Shown here: positions 35,641 through 48,129 of the stretch, one piece after another
How the letters are laid out: every line of letters begins with the position of its first letter
Position numbering within the stretch: the stretch's first letter is position 1
Assembly (NCBI GenBank): GCA_039000515.1
Contig: JBCFYV010000012.1
Location: 13,252,370 to 13,316,369, forward strand
DNA from: Timema cristinae
Lineage: Eukaryota > Arthropoda > Insecta > Phasmatodea > Timematidae
DNA: 64,000 nt
Reading direction: 5' to 3'
Notes under the pieces: generated by a model
What the model was told of the DNA's origin: nothing
The model's database searches: none
Seen by the model: only the letters and a program-made list of their open reading frames with translations
Position numbers and translations under genes: made by a program

Positions 35641-35880
35641 CCCCGCTGGAGTGAATTCACGCTCTCACGAAGACTCTGGGTATAAAATGACGCCTTGTCG
35701 GACTTTCGCTCCACTTACCCCTTCGGTGATATATATCCTGAGGGCATGGGAAGGCAGGAAATGGCTCGAGGATTTCACTGCTCATTTGCCGCACATGACA
35801 CGTCACCGAGGGTTAGAACTAACGAGCACACTTACATCTGTATTCACTGCGACATTCTTGTGTGATCCAGGGAGGGTAAG
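35641..35880 (+). other. Less AT-rich block before the minisatellite, unassigned
   Basis: An open frame runs from 35651 to 35908. GAGGGTAAGTC near 35872 looks like a splice donor, so an exon ending there is conceivable, but I recognise no protein family and the frame then runs into the tandem array. It may simply be the unique flank of the array. Confidence 0.2.
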
Positions 35881-37495
35881 TCTAACAGACACCCTCTCTC
35901 TTAGCTAGAGTGCTTGGAGTGTTAGGTGACCTGCTCAGACACTCCTAGTATTAACTGCAATATTATTATATTGAGCTTAGAGTGCAATCCTAACAGACCC
36001 CCTCCCCCTCTGAGCTAGAGTGCTTGGAGTGTTTGGTGACCTGCTCAGACACTCCTAGTATTAACTGCAATATTATTATATTCAGCTTAGAGGGCAATCC
36101 TAACAGACCCCCTCCCCCTCTGAGCTAGAGTGCTTGGAGTGTTTGGTGACCTGCTCAGACACTCCTAGTATTAACTGCAATATTATTATATGGAGCTTAG
36201 AGGGCAACCTAACAAACACACTCCCACTTTGAGCTAGAGTGCTTGGAGTGTTAGGTGACCTGCTCAGACACTCCTAGTATTAACTGTAATATTAGTATAT
36301 GGAGCTTAGAGGGCAACCTAACAAACACACTCCCACTTTGAGCTAGAGTGCTTGGAGTGTTTGGTGACCTGCTCAGACACTCCTAGTATTAACTGCAATA
36401 TTATTATATGGAGCTTAAAGGGCAACCTAACAACACACTCCCACTTGAGCTAGAGTGCTTGGGTGTTTGGTGACCTGCTCAGACACTCCTAGTATTAACT
36501 GCAATATTATTATATGGAGCTTAGAGGGCAACCTAACAAACACACTCCCACTTTGAGCTAGAGTGCTTGGAGTTTTGGTGACCTGCTCAGACACTCCTAG
36601 TATTAACTGCAATATTATTATATGGAGCTTAAAGGGCAACCTAACAAACACACTCCCATTTGAGCTAGAGTGCTTGGAGTGTTTGGTGCCTGCTCAGACA
36701 CTCCTAGTATTAACTGCAATATTATTATATGAGCTTAGAGGGCAACCTAACAAACACACTCCCACTTTGAGCTAGAGTGCTTGAAGTGTTAGGTGACCTG
36801 CTCAGACACTTCTAGTATTAACTGCAATATTATTATATTGAGCTTAGAGGGCAATCCTAATAGACCCCCCTCCCCCTCTGAGCTAGAGTGCTTGGAGTGT
36901 TAGGTGACCTGCTCAGACACTCCTAGTATTAACTGCAATATTATTATATTGAGCTTAGAGTGCAATCCTAACAGACCCCTCCCCCTCTGAGCTAGAGTGC
37001 TTGGAGTGTTAGGTGACCTGCTCAGACACTCCTAGTATTAACTGCAATATTATTATATGGAGCTTAGAGGGCAACCTAACAAACACACTCCCACTTTGAG
37101 CTAGAGTGCTTGAAGTGTTAGGTGACCTGCTCAGACACTTCTAGTATTAACTGCAATATTATTATATTGAGCTTAGAGGGCAATCCTAACAAACACCCTC
37201 CCACTTTGAGCTAGAGTGCTTGGAGTGTTAGGTGACCTGCTCAGACACTTCTAGTATTAACTGCAATATTATTATATGGAGCTTAGAGGGCAACCTAACA
37301 AACACACTCCCACTTTGAGCTAGAGTGCTTGGAGTGTTAGGTGACCTGCTCAGACACTTCTAGTATTAACTGCAATATTATTATATGGAGCTTAGAGGGC
37401 AATCCTAATAGACCCCCCTCCCCCTCTGAGCTAGAGTGCTTGGAGTGTTAGGTGACCTGCTCAGACACTCCTAGTATTAACTGCAATATTATTGT
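35881..37495. repeat. Minisatellite, ~109-bp unit, 15 copies
   Basis: The word GCTAGAGTGCTT recurs at 35904, 36014, 36124, 36233, 36342, 36449, 36557, 36664, 36771, 36882, 36991, 37100, 37210, 37319 and 37430, giving periods of 107-111 bp. Each unit also has GGTGACCTGCTCAGACACT and TATTAACTGCAATATTATTA. Two linker variants alternate in blocks: a C-rich form (GACCCCCTCCCCCTCT) and an A-rich form (AAACACACTCCCACTTT). Short open frames in the array on both strands are by-products. Confidence 0.97.
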
Positions 37496-37885
37496 AAGGT
37501 GTTATGAGGGTTAACCTAAAATAAATCATGTATGAAAACAGATAAATACTAGAATAGCCCTAATTTAGGTTCATGTTGACCAAGCTCTGTATTAATTTAT
37601 CCTGGTTTGAGAGTGATTGACATGTCAAGTTACAAGTATCTTTATATGTTAGTGAGGGTGTGTTATTTATTCACAAATAGCTTCTCACTATCCCGCCACA
37701 CCATTGCGACTAGATTTCCAGTATAATTTAACTTACTCATACATAGCCTATTAATGTTAGAATATTCAGATATTACTGGCAAGTAGTAAGATGCACTGCT
37801 TTAATAAAATGATATTACTGCATGACAGTAGACATAGGCCTATAAAAACACAGTATGTTGTCGTTGGCCATATTTAACAAAGTCA

Positions 37886-37920
37886 CACGTTTTACTACCC
37901 GTTCGGGTTATACTCTTAGT
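37886..37920 (-). mobile_element. SINE tail fragment
   Basis: TTTTACTACCCGTTCGGGTT matches the shared SINE-A/B 3' tail, but no body follows. Either a severely truncated SINE or the 3' end of the partner LINE. Confidence 0.5.
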
Positions 37921-39011
37921 GTTGATGTTAATTTATCGATATTGAAACTATTTTTATATTGATTAGTTGTTAATTACATAAACATATGAAAGTTAATCAC
38001 GTAGGTTGATGTTATTATAATTTACCCTTTTCATTTGTCAAATGTTCTCAGTTTAAAGCTTCTCTATTGCAAAAAAAAAAGGACTGCTTATTACGGGTAG
38101 TTTGAGGCTATAATCCTGGTCATGTGTACTGGTCAGTTATCCATTAATCGTTTTCCACGCAAATCGAGCTAAAATTCCTCTAGGTTAGTGGTTCCTAATC
38201 CACAGCACACTAGCGTAAATAATTCATATAGAATAAAAATAGTCTTTTTGGTTAGAGAGGTGGGGCGAAAAAAATAAATATTATAGCTAATCATTTCATT
38301 ACAACTGTAGATATGTTCAAGACCAAGGATCAAGCTTGATTGCAAGACCTCTATCAATGATAAGACCCTACACGGGGGTAAAGAAGTGAATTATTACAGC
38401 ACTGGTAGGGTAGTTTCCCTCTTAATGAGGAGTTGGTGTGAAAGAGGATATAAAATTACGCGCTTTCTTGAAACAAATCACTAAAATTAAGATAATTTCA
38501 CAAGTACTATTTATTTTTGCTAAACACATTGTGATATAATTAGTATATTAACTTAATTATGAATGATAAATTTTATGTGTCATAAATCATTGGATATAAA
38601 TTCAAATGAAATATTAAGGATCAATGTTTTGGTAATTAGAACTACTACCCACTTATTGGGGTTTGTAATACATAGTCAGGGTTAAAATCTTTTAAGGTTT
38701 GAAATTCCTTGATGTTTACAGATTTTCAAGGCTAGAAAAATATACCTTTTCTCCAATATTTTACATGCGAAAATTTTATATAAAAAATATCGATTTTTTA
38801 ACTTTTTATAATGGGTTTTGCATACAAGAATAGAAAAATACAAATATGTTAGTTCTGTTAGAAAATTAATGAGAGTTTAAACTCAAAATAATAAATTCCA
38901 CTTTTTTAATTGAAAATTTGAAAAGTACTACAAAATATCCCAAAATGTCCCTAGCGTGTCACTGTCATGCCTAATTCAATAACTTTTGTAAGATTACCAT
39001 GTTTACTAGGT
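37921..39011. other. AT-rich intergenic DNA
   Basis: No gene recognised. AGGTTAGTGGTTCCTAATCC near 38180 resembles the ends of some hAT-type MITEs, without a partner found. Confidence 0.45.
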
Positions 39012-39539
39012 GCGTAACAATCCTTTTAATATACATTTGATAGTAAATTAAAGTAAAGGCGGGGTAAATTTATCATTGTGTTTAGGGGTGCTCGAGTAGG
39101 TATTTTTTGACTTTGAATCGAGTTTTAAAAAAATTATATCTTTTCGTTTATGAGTAGCATAAGACAATATTGACACAAGAAATATTTCAAGCTAATTTCT
39201 AGAATAGACCCATGCATAAACCCTAAATAAGTACAAATATATTGTTTTAGATTATACTTTGTTGTGAAAAAATATATAATTAGAAAAATATGAATATTTA
39301 TATAAATTAAATATATTGGAACAATTACTTTTTAATCATACAAACATAAATAATTAGGGATTTTATTTTCTATGAAAGTAGATCTTAAAATTGAATAATA
39401 TTAATTAAATTGGGACTTTTAAGATTAAAAGTTCTAAAATTCCAATGTTCAAATTTTTCAATTTTGATAAAAATCTTCAAAATTATTTTGAGCAGCTATT
39501 AAATCTTGCCTCAGGTGCGAATTTTCAGGACCTCTTGTG
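39012..39539. repeat. Dispersed ~0.5 kb repeat, copy B, uninterrupted
   Basis: Direct-orientation copy of 31911-32723 without the SINE. Non-coding and AT-rich. Confidence 0.85.
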
Positions 39540-41764
39540 TGTATTTTATAGACAACTCACATTTGTATTAACATGTTTAATTACAGGTTGTTTTCATTGT
39601 GCATTAATACAATATCTATGAATTCCCAATAAAACATATTGACGGGTTGGTGAAGAGAAAGTAGAATTTAGAGTAAATATACCTTTATTTTATTGGAGGA
39701 ACATACCCTGACAAATAACACTGTGAGATTCCCTAAATCACATCATCAAGTCAAAGTATAAAACTTGAGATTTAACCTGTCCATCACTGGCGAACCAAAC
39801 CTTTGAGTGTGTGACGCCTTGAGCCATGTGAACACCAATGAAAGTTTCAAACACTCTTTTGGTTCAGTGTTAATCTATATTTCATATGTGCGAAACAGGC
39901 TTATAATAAACAGTGCGAGGTATCAGAGAGACTTTCTCACTCCTCTATGAAATAATTAACACTATTTCGGAAATATATCATTAGTCCCATCCATTTTCAA
40001 CTACTTATTTCCCAATTCTCTGTTTAGAAAATTGATTTGTATATATATTATATATATATACTAAAATAATGATTTTATAAACTATTACTTCGAATACAAG
40101 CGGAACAATTTTTAAAGTCCTACAAATTTATATATAAAACTGAATTCTTATTTAAGAGTTACAAATATATAGTCAAAAATTGGAAATTTTTGGTTATGTT
40201 AAGTATCCTCAGAAAATTTCATGGCAATTTGAGATGTGCTATTTTGTTTGTAATGTTAAACAAAGCCAATAAACGAGTCTAAATCCATTTTCGTAGAGCC
40301 AATTTCGAGAAAATAGATTTCTATTCTATAATCACATCCGGAGAAGCTTATTAAAGCCCTAAAGCCTGATCTGTAAATGTGTTTCTGTCTAGTATTAGTA
40401 ATAGACAGGCGGCATCTTGAAAGGAACTTTTTCTGGTTGACGGGTGATGAAACGTCAACATCCATCAAAATCTCGGGCTCACTTCTTTCGACGATCACAA
40501 TACATTCCCTCTCCAAGAGTTCTCGATCGAGAAATATTAAACAACTTTACGTAATTATCTATTTTTTTTAACTTAGATGTAAAATTTAAAAATACCTGAT
40601 TATTTTTATTGAAGCATTTAAAATCAAACTCAATATGGAAATAATATCTCATATACTTTATTGCATAATTAAATTAATTTTAATTTTGATAATAAAAATA
40701 AAAATTTTAAGAAACAAATAATTTCACAAAACTAGGAAGTAGATCTAAATATTATTTCATCGTTAACGTAACACATTAGGCACCTCTTTGGTGTGACTAC
40801 CAGAGGTAATCTCATAACAAATTTTTCTGAATATTTATTATATTATTTAAAATAAAATAATGACGATTGTTTACTAAAACTTGTTTGGAATTTTATACCT
40901 ATTATCTAAACACTATGAGAAACAAACCATCCAATTAAATGAATATAATATAGGATTACCTAAAATCAAGTTAAATAATAGAAAATTCATATCCTGTGGG
41001 CTACTATTTTAATTTATAGGAGAGTGAGTTTAGATTTCAAAGTTAGACTGTGAACGTCATTATGTTAGAGAAATGTGCAGTATTAAAATCCGTTTCTAAT
41101 AAACTTTTGAAAATATTAAATGTAAAAATGAAGCTTGGCTTCAGAAGCACGCATTGTAAGACGTAATTATGTACCGTACATTCTAGAAGGGATTATAACA
41201 ATAGTTGTTGCGGTAAGCAATACACAATCAAACAAAATGTAACTCCTGAGAGTTAATTTTATTTCCGTTGAATTTTTGCCACTTAGTGATCAATTTTAGA
41301 GCAGCAGTCTGTTGAAACACGAAAAGAGGGAAGAGATGGGATGGGGGTGAGGTTAATAATAGACTTTCAATTCTCCCTCCAGTACGTGTTGGGCTGAAGT
41401 GAATAACGAACACTGCGCTCAAGTACAGTTTGGATCAAGAAATGTTACACACATATATTGCTGACAACTGTGGCTCTCCACTTCTTTATTCAAATAGTAT
41501 AGGAGTAGGAAGGTAGGATATTTAAGATAAAGTGCCCAAGTTTACTTAGAGGGAAAATGGTAAAACATTTAGACGGTAAATTATGTCGTGTTGCCTAATC
41601 ATCAGACCTTACTGGCCCACGAATGCGGGCTTAAGGTGGAGGTTTAGGGACCTTCCAGGTTAGGGGAGGTATACATTTGTATTTATCATAGCTTTGGTCA
41701 AAATAAATTAAATATGTCTCCAGTAATAACATAGGATTAAATCTTCTTTAGAGTATATTAATTA
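39540..41764. other. AT-rich intergenic DNA
   Basis: An 86-codon minus frame at 40256-40516 is the least AT-rich part, but I recognise no family. The segment 41521-41610 weakly resembles a decayed SINE body. No gene supported. Confidence 0.4.
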
Positions 41765-41955
41765 AAGAAATAGACGGGGAGATCATGGTTCATTCCTGGT
41801 CTGGTTTACTGAGGGTGATTTTACTTAAATAGCTTCCCACTCGCACTCCATGCAAATGAGGATACACTTCATCTAAATCCAGGCTTCTTCATCCCTAGCT
41901 CATTGGTGTAATTAGTACATAAGCGTATAGCCTAAATGCATAGTAAGACGCGGTT
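41765..41955 (+). mobile_element. SINE-D, degenerate copy
   Basis: GGTTCATTCCTGG stands at the B-box position. The body has TTCCCACTCGCACTCC and CTTCATCCCTAGCTCATTGG, and the tail is AAGCGTATAGCC then AGTAAGACGCGG, a mutated form of the shared tail. Old. Confidence 0.55.
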
Positions 41956-41964
41956 ATAAAACAA

Positions 41965-42190
41965 GTATCGTTAACAGTTCTTGAATAGCTGTTAATGGTA
42001 TCTTGAAATTAAATGACAACTTTTATCTTCATTTAAAGAGCTTGTCATCTAATGCCACTATGCTCAAGATCGATATTCAAGACTTGTTGAGATCACCTTA
42101 TGAATACAGTCAAACTCTATGTATTGAAGCAATATGTTATTTATTTTGGCCAAAAATATGTTTTACTGTAAAAAATGCAAAACACTGGTC
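41965..42190. repeat. Diverged relative of the 28.7 kb fold-back repeat
   Basis: AACAGTTCTTGAATAGCTG at the left, and ATATTCAAGACTTGTTGAGAT with TTATTTTGGCCAAAAAATATG-like sequence at the right, parallel 28728-28922. The inverted pairing of the arms is weaker. An open frame at 42003-42221 across it is probably chance. Confidence 0.5.
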
Positions 42191-44467
42191 TTTTCTTGCA
42201 TTGCCTAAGCCCCCATCTTAAATACATTAGTAAGGTAAGGGTCAAGAAAGTATAATTTGCGTGGAAACAGATTGGGAATTATTTAAGTAATGAAACAAAT
42301 CTCTGGACTACACCGTGCCAGAATTCAAACCATAACCTCTCCGTCACAGACGAATGTGACTAATATTTAAAAACAAGTCTAAATCACAATGAGTTATGCA
42401 GAGTAAACTAAAAATTTATAATTAAAACGAAAGATTTACCCTGAGACTGCATAGTAGTGGACTGGTCAATTTTTTATAATTGTTGTTGAATTATTATAAT
42501 TTCAGTTCGTAAACATTGACCCTGCATATAGGGAACTAACCTAACCAACAAATGAAACTGTTACTACCTTAGAGAGAATTATTATAGTATTTAAACATTA
42601 CCAGATTTTAGCCACATTGCAAATTAGACTATATACGCCACCGGGATTTGAACAAAATTATTTCGGAAGTTGTTAGTTCTAGTCTGAGGCTAAATACTCT
42701 AAAAAGCGGGATCCAGGGCCTAGGTAATGGTGAAAGGTGATTTCCACACTGCTCTGAACCATTTTATTTCTGTTATGCTAATAGAATTTCAGATTCATGA
42801 ATCCAATAAGATAACAAATCAGTTTGTTGATTGTTCTACGTGGGTGCCACAATTCACAATAGGTCATAATGTCACGTGGTCATGGTATACTATTAATGCA
42901 TGTTAGACAATTTGATTTGAAGCAAAGTTTTCAAACTATTGCTGTGGCAGGTCTACAGGGCATTTCGCTAATGCCATCATGTTGTGTAAAATATAAACCA
43001 CGTATTAATATTTTTCTTAAAATTTAAAAATAAAAATTGTATAACTACGTACTACGGAATCGTCAAAACGTTAACATTTATTATGTCGTGGAAGAATATG
43101 GAATGAAATAAAATGCTCTTGGAGCATTCTAAACATAATTATATTACCTTATTTCTAAAATATTAATCATTCTTAGTAATTAACAAAACACAAGCGCGTA
43201 TGAGAACATATCAACGTATGTACACACTCCTGCACACAATAAAGCGATTATTGAACTAAAATTAACAAATACATATGGTTGAATCAAAGCTAAAATGACT
43301 TAAGAATTTTGGTTAGGAATCTCGCCCAGTATTTTCTTACGTAGAAAACAATTGTTACAAAATAAAAATGAGAGTTAACAAATAGTATTTTGTTTTAGCA
43401 TTTAAAGGATATATATTTCTGGTATGATTTAACATATCAAATACTAAAGTTTATATTGAATAATTAAGGATGAGGAGGTTGTTCTAAGATAAAGTGAGTT
43501 CGTATTAGTGACAAGATAGTATGAGAATACACATTGTTATCAATCACATGAACACAATCCTTCTCAACGATCCCTTTCCAAGACGTTAACTACCGCGTTC
43601 CCATCATCATTGGTCAAATTGTCAAACGTAGATGTAGATGCGTTTGTATGGGAAAAAGCTAGATCTATAAAATTAATAACGTGCTAGTTCTTTTGACAAT
43701 GATTAATGGAACTTTAATCACTAATTTTTCTTCATTTTTATTTATTAAATACTTTTCACTGAGGATGTGACCAAACATTTTCAATTTTTATAAAAATGAC
43801 AATTTGTTTTAGACAGTTATACTAAATAAGTTTATATGAAAAAATGTGAAATAACTTTTTTGAAGCTTATCATATCAAGATTTACAAAATTTCAATAGAA
43901 AATTTGCAATATATACAGATATGGTTATTCAGAACCACAGGTAAAAATTATACAGTTTATAGGGGCTGACAAGACAAGTATTGCTGTGTGTTGATCTTTG
44001 GTCAGCGATGCCAAATTTTGGTGATACAAATGGTCAAATTTGGTGTTGTATGCACCTGATTGTAAGCTACTAAAAATCTTCAGCAGTTATCAAGTGATGT
44101 GTGGAGTAAATTATGATTTGTAACAGAATTTGAATTTCCTGATATCAGATACAAATAAGGAATTGCTGATTTATTTTTTCAAATATATAGTTGGTGGCCC
44201 TGACAGGGGCTGATATTGAAAGCGTGGCATGCTGCAATATGTTTCCATGTGCACACAGTGAAACTTTAACGTCTCATAACGCCCCCATTAACCAAGTCAC
44301 CAATCCCAAGTTTTTACTTGGAGATACTTGTACTATCACCACCTATGAACTGTATAGTTTATTATCTGGCGATCTGAATAGCCCTGTATGGATAAATATA
44401 CTTAGACCTATACATAATTCATGCTATTTAGTGAATACAGTGTCCCCGATATAATCTATGAGTATTC
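42191..44467. other. AT-rich intergenic DNA
   Basis: The segment 42230-42350 resembles a decayed minus-strand SINE. An 87-codon open frame at 44191-44454 has mixed composition but no recognised domain. Confidence 0.4.
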
Positions 44468-44580
44468 TGAAAGTTTAAAAATGACACCTGGATACGGGAA
44501 TCGAACCCGCGACCTTTGTCTTAGTAGGCCTATGATCTAATCACTGAGCTATGCTGGAATCGTACCGTCCTAAGTTTTCA
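44468..44580 (-). mobile_element. SINE-C copy (tRNA-like segment)
   Basis: On the minus strand: ATAGCTCAGTGATTAGATCA, then GCGGGTTCGATTCCCGTATC (well-kept B-box) and the CCAGGTGTCATTTTT end seen in other SINE-C copies. Confidence 0.7.
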
Positions 44581-45393
44581 GAATATAATATCCAGATGGA
44601 GTAATCCTCATTAAAAGCATAAATAATAGATTTGCCTATTTGATCCCTAATCTATAAGTGGTTCAGGTTTCTTAAAAAAGGTATAAGGCTTTAGATTTGA
44701 TCAAAAATAATTTGGGTTTGACTCGTTTAGTTATTATCTTAGGTGACACGTGGTTATACACGTAATGTAAAATGAGTTGTCAGGCAAGTTAAGACCTCTT
44801 AGATATAGTTTCCTTGGTGATTAAATATACATCTTGCCTAATCAAGTTCATATTTATATTCATATTCTAGATACGAATGCTTTGTACAGTATTACTTCTT
44901 AAAGTGTGCTTGGTTATTAGAGGATCTATATTCTGTACTAGATTAAAATGCTTCAAGTAAAAATATAATTTCATAGGTGATGTATACACATCTTATTATA
45001 CACTATGTCTATTCTAGTACACATATGCTATAAATATACTATACATATATAAGTATTCTTTGGGTTGTATTGCTCCATTCTAAGGTTGAAGATGTAATCA
45101 ATTTCAATTAAGTGATACATTTATTGCATTACTGGAATTAAAACTGGGTTAATTGATTTCATGCATTAATTCGATGCTACTCTGCCAATAAATAGTTCGT
45201 TATCAATCCTTATTTTATATTATAGGTAAGATTCTAACTAATGGCCTCTCATCTTCTGTGAAAAGGTGAAAATATAAATACTTAACACAGGCATCCGTAG
45301 ACACACGAGCATGACGTCAAGTTCATTTAGTCTGATTTTCTGTCGAATGTATTATAAGGAATCAAATCCTGTCTAGAATGTTATATACTAAAC
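44581..45393. other. AT-rich intergenic DNA
   Basis: Nothing recognised. Confidence 0.45.
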
Positions 45394-45402
45394 TAGATAG
45401 CT

Positions 45403-45868
45403 GTTGCCCGCGGCTTTGCTCGCGTGGAAGTTGATTATATACAAATACGAAAATATACATATGTATTTACAGATTAATTTAAAATACTACGTTACGTTGA
45501 TGACCATAACTTGACCTCAGATCAAAAATAATGCAAGTCCGATACAAACTTTCTACCCCTTTTTCATCTCTTATTAAATAAAATTTCCAAAATTCCTGAA
45601 ACACGTATTTATTGGTTTTACGTCAATAACCGAAATACAAAATTTTGTTTGTTAACTTTCAAAATGACGGACTTTAATACATATTATCATCCCTATTTTG
45701 ACCCCTTTGGGGTGGAATTTTCTAAAATCCTTTCTTAGTGGGTGCCTACATAACAAAATGAATATACAGTCCGAATTTCATGCTTGTAGCCTTGATAGTT
45801 TGCGCTCGGCGATGATGAATCAGTCAGTCAGTCAATCAGGACATGTTATTTTATAAGTATAGATAGCT
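45403..45868 (+). mobile_element. Dispersed arthropod-type repeat beginning GTTGCCCGCGGC
   Basis: GCTGTTGCCCGCGGCTTTGC at the left, a central GACCCCTTTGGGGTGGAATTT and an end with CAGTCAGTCAGTCAATCAGG. From memory, sequences of this kind are abundant in insect genomes as ends of retroposons; I do not assign a named family. TAGATAGCT occurs at 45394-45402 and again at 45860-45868 and may be a target duplication. Confidence 0.55.
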
Positions 45869-47285
45869 TCAATTTCTACCTATACACTATTGTGGTTGCA
45901 TTTGGTGCTTATACCTACTACCTTCTTCATTCCAATCCCATTAATGTAGATTTTCAGATGGTTGGATGGGAAATAGCTAACAACTAATATTAATAAAAAA
46001 TTACCAACTTTTACAAAAAAATATCTGCGTTTATCCTCTAAAATATCCCAATAATATACCGAACTTTGCCATACAGAGCTGAGATTGACATATTCATAAA
46101 GCATTTAATCTTGTTATTTTATCTAAATTTATGTTTTCTTAGTATAGCCTATATATAATATTTGAGGGCTGATTGTACAAATCGGTATTAACATTTTCTG
46201 ATTAACTGTAATAAGATCATAAAATAGGCAAATGTGGTCTTATAACCAATTAATTATTCCTTCTTAATCTCTATCCCCTCAGTTGAGTTGAGTTTGGATA
46301 TTCGGACGGTTTTAAGGAATGCAATAAAACACCTTTACTTGAATAAAATAATATTGCTAAACATTTTCAATTTATTTAAACAAATCATGCTTAAAATATT
46401 TCTGGCACTATTTTCCAACACACCCGGCAACAGCCATTCCCCACTAAAGAGTCTGGTAAAATTGTTCGTGGCAGTGGCTGTTTCCATTGGTGGAGTGGCC
46501 GTTGGAAGAGTAAAGGGGGGGATGTTTGACTGATGGATTGGCTGGACAGTGTGACAGAATTTCCCCATACCCCACCGACTCATCCCCTACAGCACTTTGA
46601 CATGCTTGCACCTATCTACTCCCCTCCTATAGAGTGAGCTGTTAGTGACGGGGAGTCAGTGGTGAAGTACCCCCAGTATTACCAACGAGAGAACTAGCAA
46701 GCTAAAAAAAATTTAATGAATTTCACCCGTTTCAGGTGTTTCCCAATTACAGTCAATTTGTAGTCGATAAATAAGTGAACAGACAACTTCATTCTTCTTT
46801 CCTTTCCCTCTCCCCCCCAGCCGCCATCACTTCAAATCCTTCCGGAACGTTCGGGATGATGTTAACAAGACGTAGATGAATCGATGTGAACTTTTTTTCA
46901 TTCGTTTTACGTTTCGCATGGCCGCGTGGGTATAGTTAAGAACTTTAGTGATGTTTCGTATATCTCTCTTTCTCTCTCTTTATTCAAACATACTATAAAG
47001 ATAGATTACGATAAACTTTTACTTTAATAGTCACTGGAAAAAAAAACTTTTATTTATTTCTCGTAGATTAAGAAAAAAATAACACATTTTGGTAGTATAT
47101 TTAGAGTTAGATTAGAAATAATGATAGTTTCTTGCCAAGCTAACATGTGCAAGAGAGTCGGTAAAAAAATGTCTTAGGGGTTTAAGGCATTAGGACTCAT
47201 AATTATTGATCTTCTTCGTTATAGGTCGGCAAGATCAAGCTAATCTGCATTTAACGTTTATGGTTTATCAATATGAACTTGGCAG
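45869..47285. other. Intergenic DNA
   Basis: Overlapping frames at 46288-46533 (+) and 46335-46583 (-) show no domain. GGAACGTTCGGGA at 46843-46855 has the inverted GAA/TTC spacing of a heat-shock element, but with no gene beside it this is weak. Confidence 0.4.
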
Positions 47286-47545
47286 TTGCATCTTATATAT
47301 AATTTGATAAGCCCGTTTCCTGCAATAGAAATTACGAGGAAATGACTGAACAGATTTTAAAAACGACCACTCATTTTAACGGTTAGGATTACAAGATCCC
47401 GGGAAAATGTAGTTTTCCACAAAAATCCTATTTTCAAGGATAATTTCTGTTTTTAATTCTTTGTTTAGTCACCATGGGAAACGTTAATGGCTGTATGGCT
47501 GTAAATCTTTAAATAAAATACATCTCTTTGGCTAAAAAATAATAA
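47286..47545 (+). repeat. LINE 3'-end-like repeat, copy 1
   Basis: TCTTATATATAATTTGATAA at the left, CACCATGGGAAAC in the middle, then GGCTGTAAATCTTTAAATAAAATA and an AAATAATAAC end. Related to 49213-49505. The polyadenylation-like AATAAA and the A/T-rich simple tail suggest the 3' end of a 5'-truncated retroposon. Confidence 0.6.
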
Positions 47546-48129
47546 CTCATCTTTATTTGTTTGTCCAAACCCATCACAATTTTCTCTTTGGATGCCGGTC
47601 ATAACAGATCTAAATTGAGATTCATAAACTGTAAATAGAATGTTTTTATACATAATTTGCAATTAAATCAATAATATTGAACAAAACTCGAAATTAAAAG
47701 GTTAAATTGTTAATTTAATGAAAATATTGTCTACGTTTTGTTTTGAACATGATAAAATTATTTTTTGTTATGTATAGTAAGCCCAAAATAGATACAATGA
47801 TCTTGAATAATGTTTTAAAAAAATGTCACTTTATCTATATAAATATGAGATTTTGTTCATTTTTTTCAAATATTGGGTTTTGATGTTTATTTTATTCAAA
47901 TAATGTGTTTTGATGTTGATTTTGGCAATTAGTATCACAATACAAATACATAAGTTAGGCTATGTATTAATTTTACCTTTTAATTTGGAGGGTATGGTAT
48001 TTAAAAGTAATGTTTTGTGTACTTCAAATATCTTTTCACATTCTTACAAATACAGTAAGTTGAGTTAGGTTTCCATGTTGACACTTAAATTTGAGGGAAT
48101 GATATGTTTTCAAAGTACTGTAATGTTTT

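Noticed and set aside
36427..36775. Repetitive open frames encoding near-identical segments
   Set aside because: They come from the ~109-bp minisatellite and break wherever unit length shifts by one or two bases.
35881..37495. CRISPR-like regular repeat
   Set aside because: Units are contiguous with no unique spacers, and the context is eukaryotic; it is a minisatellite.
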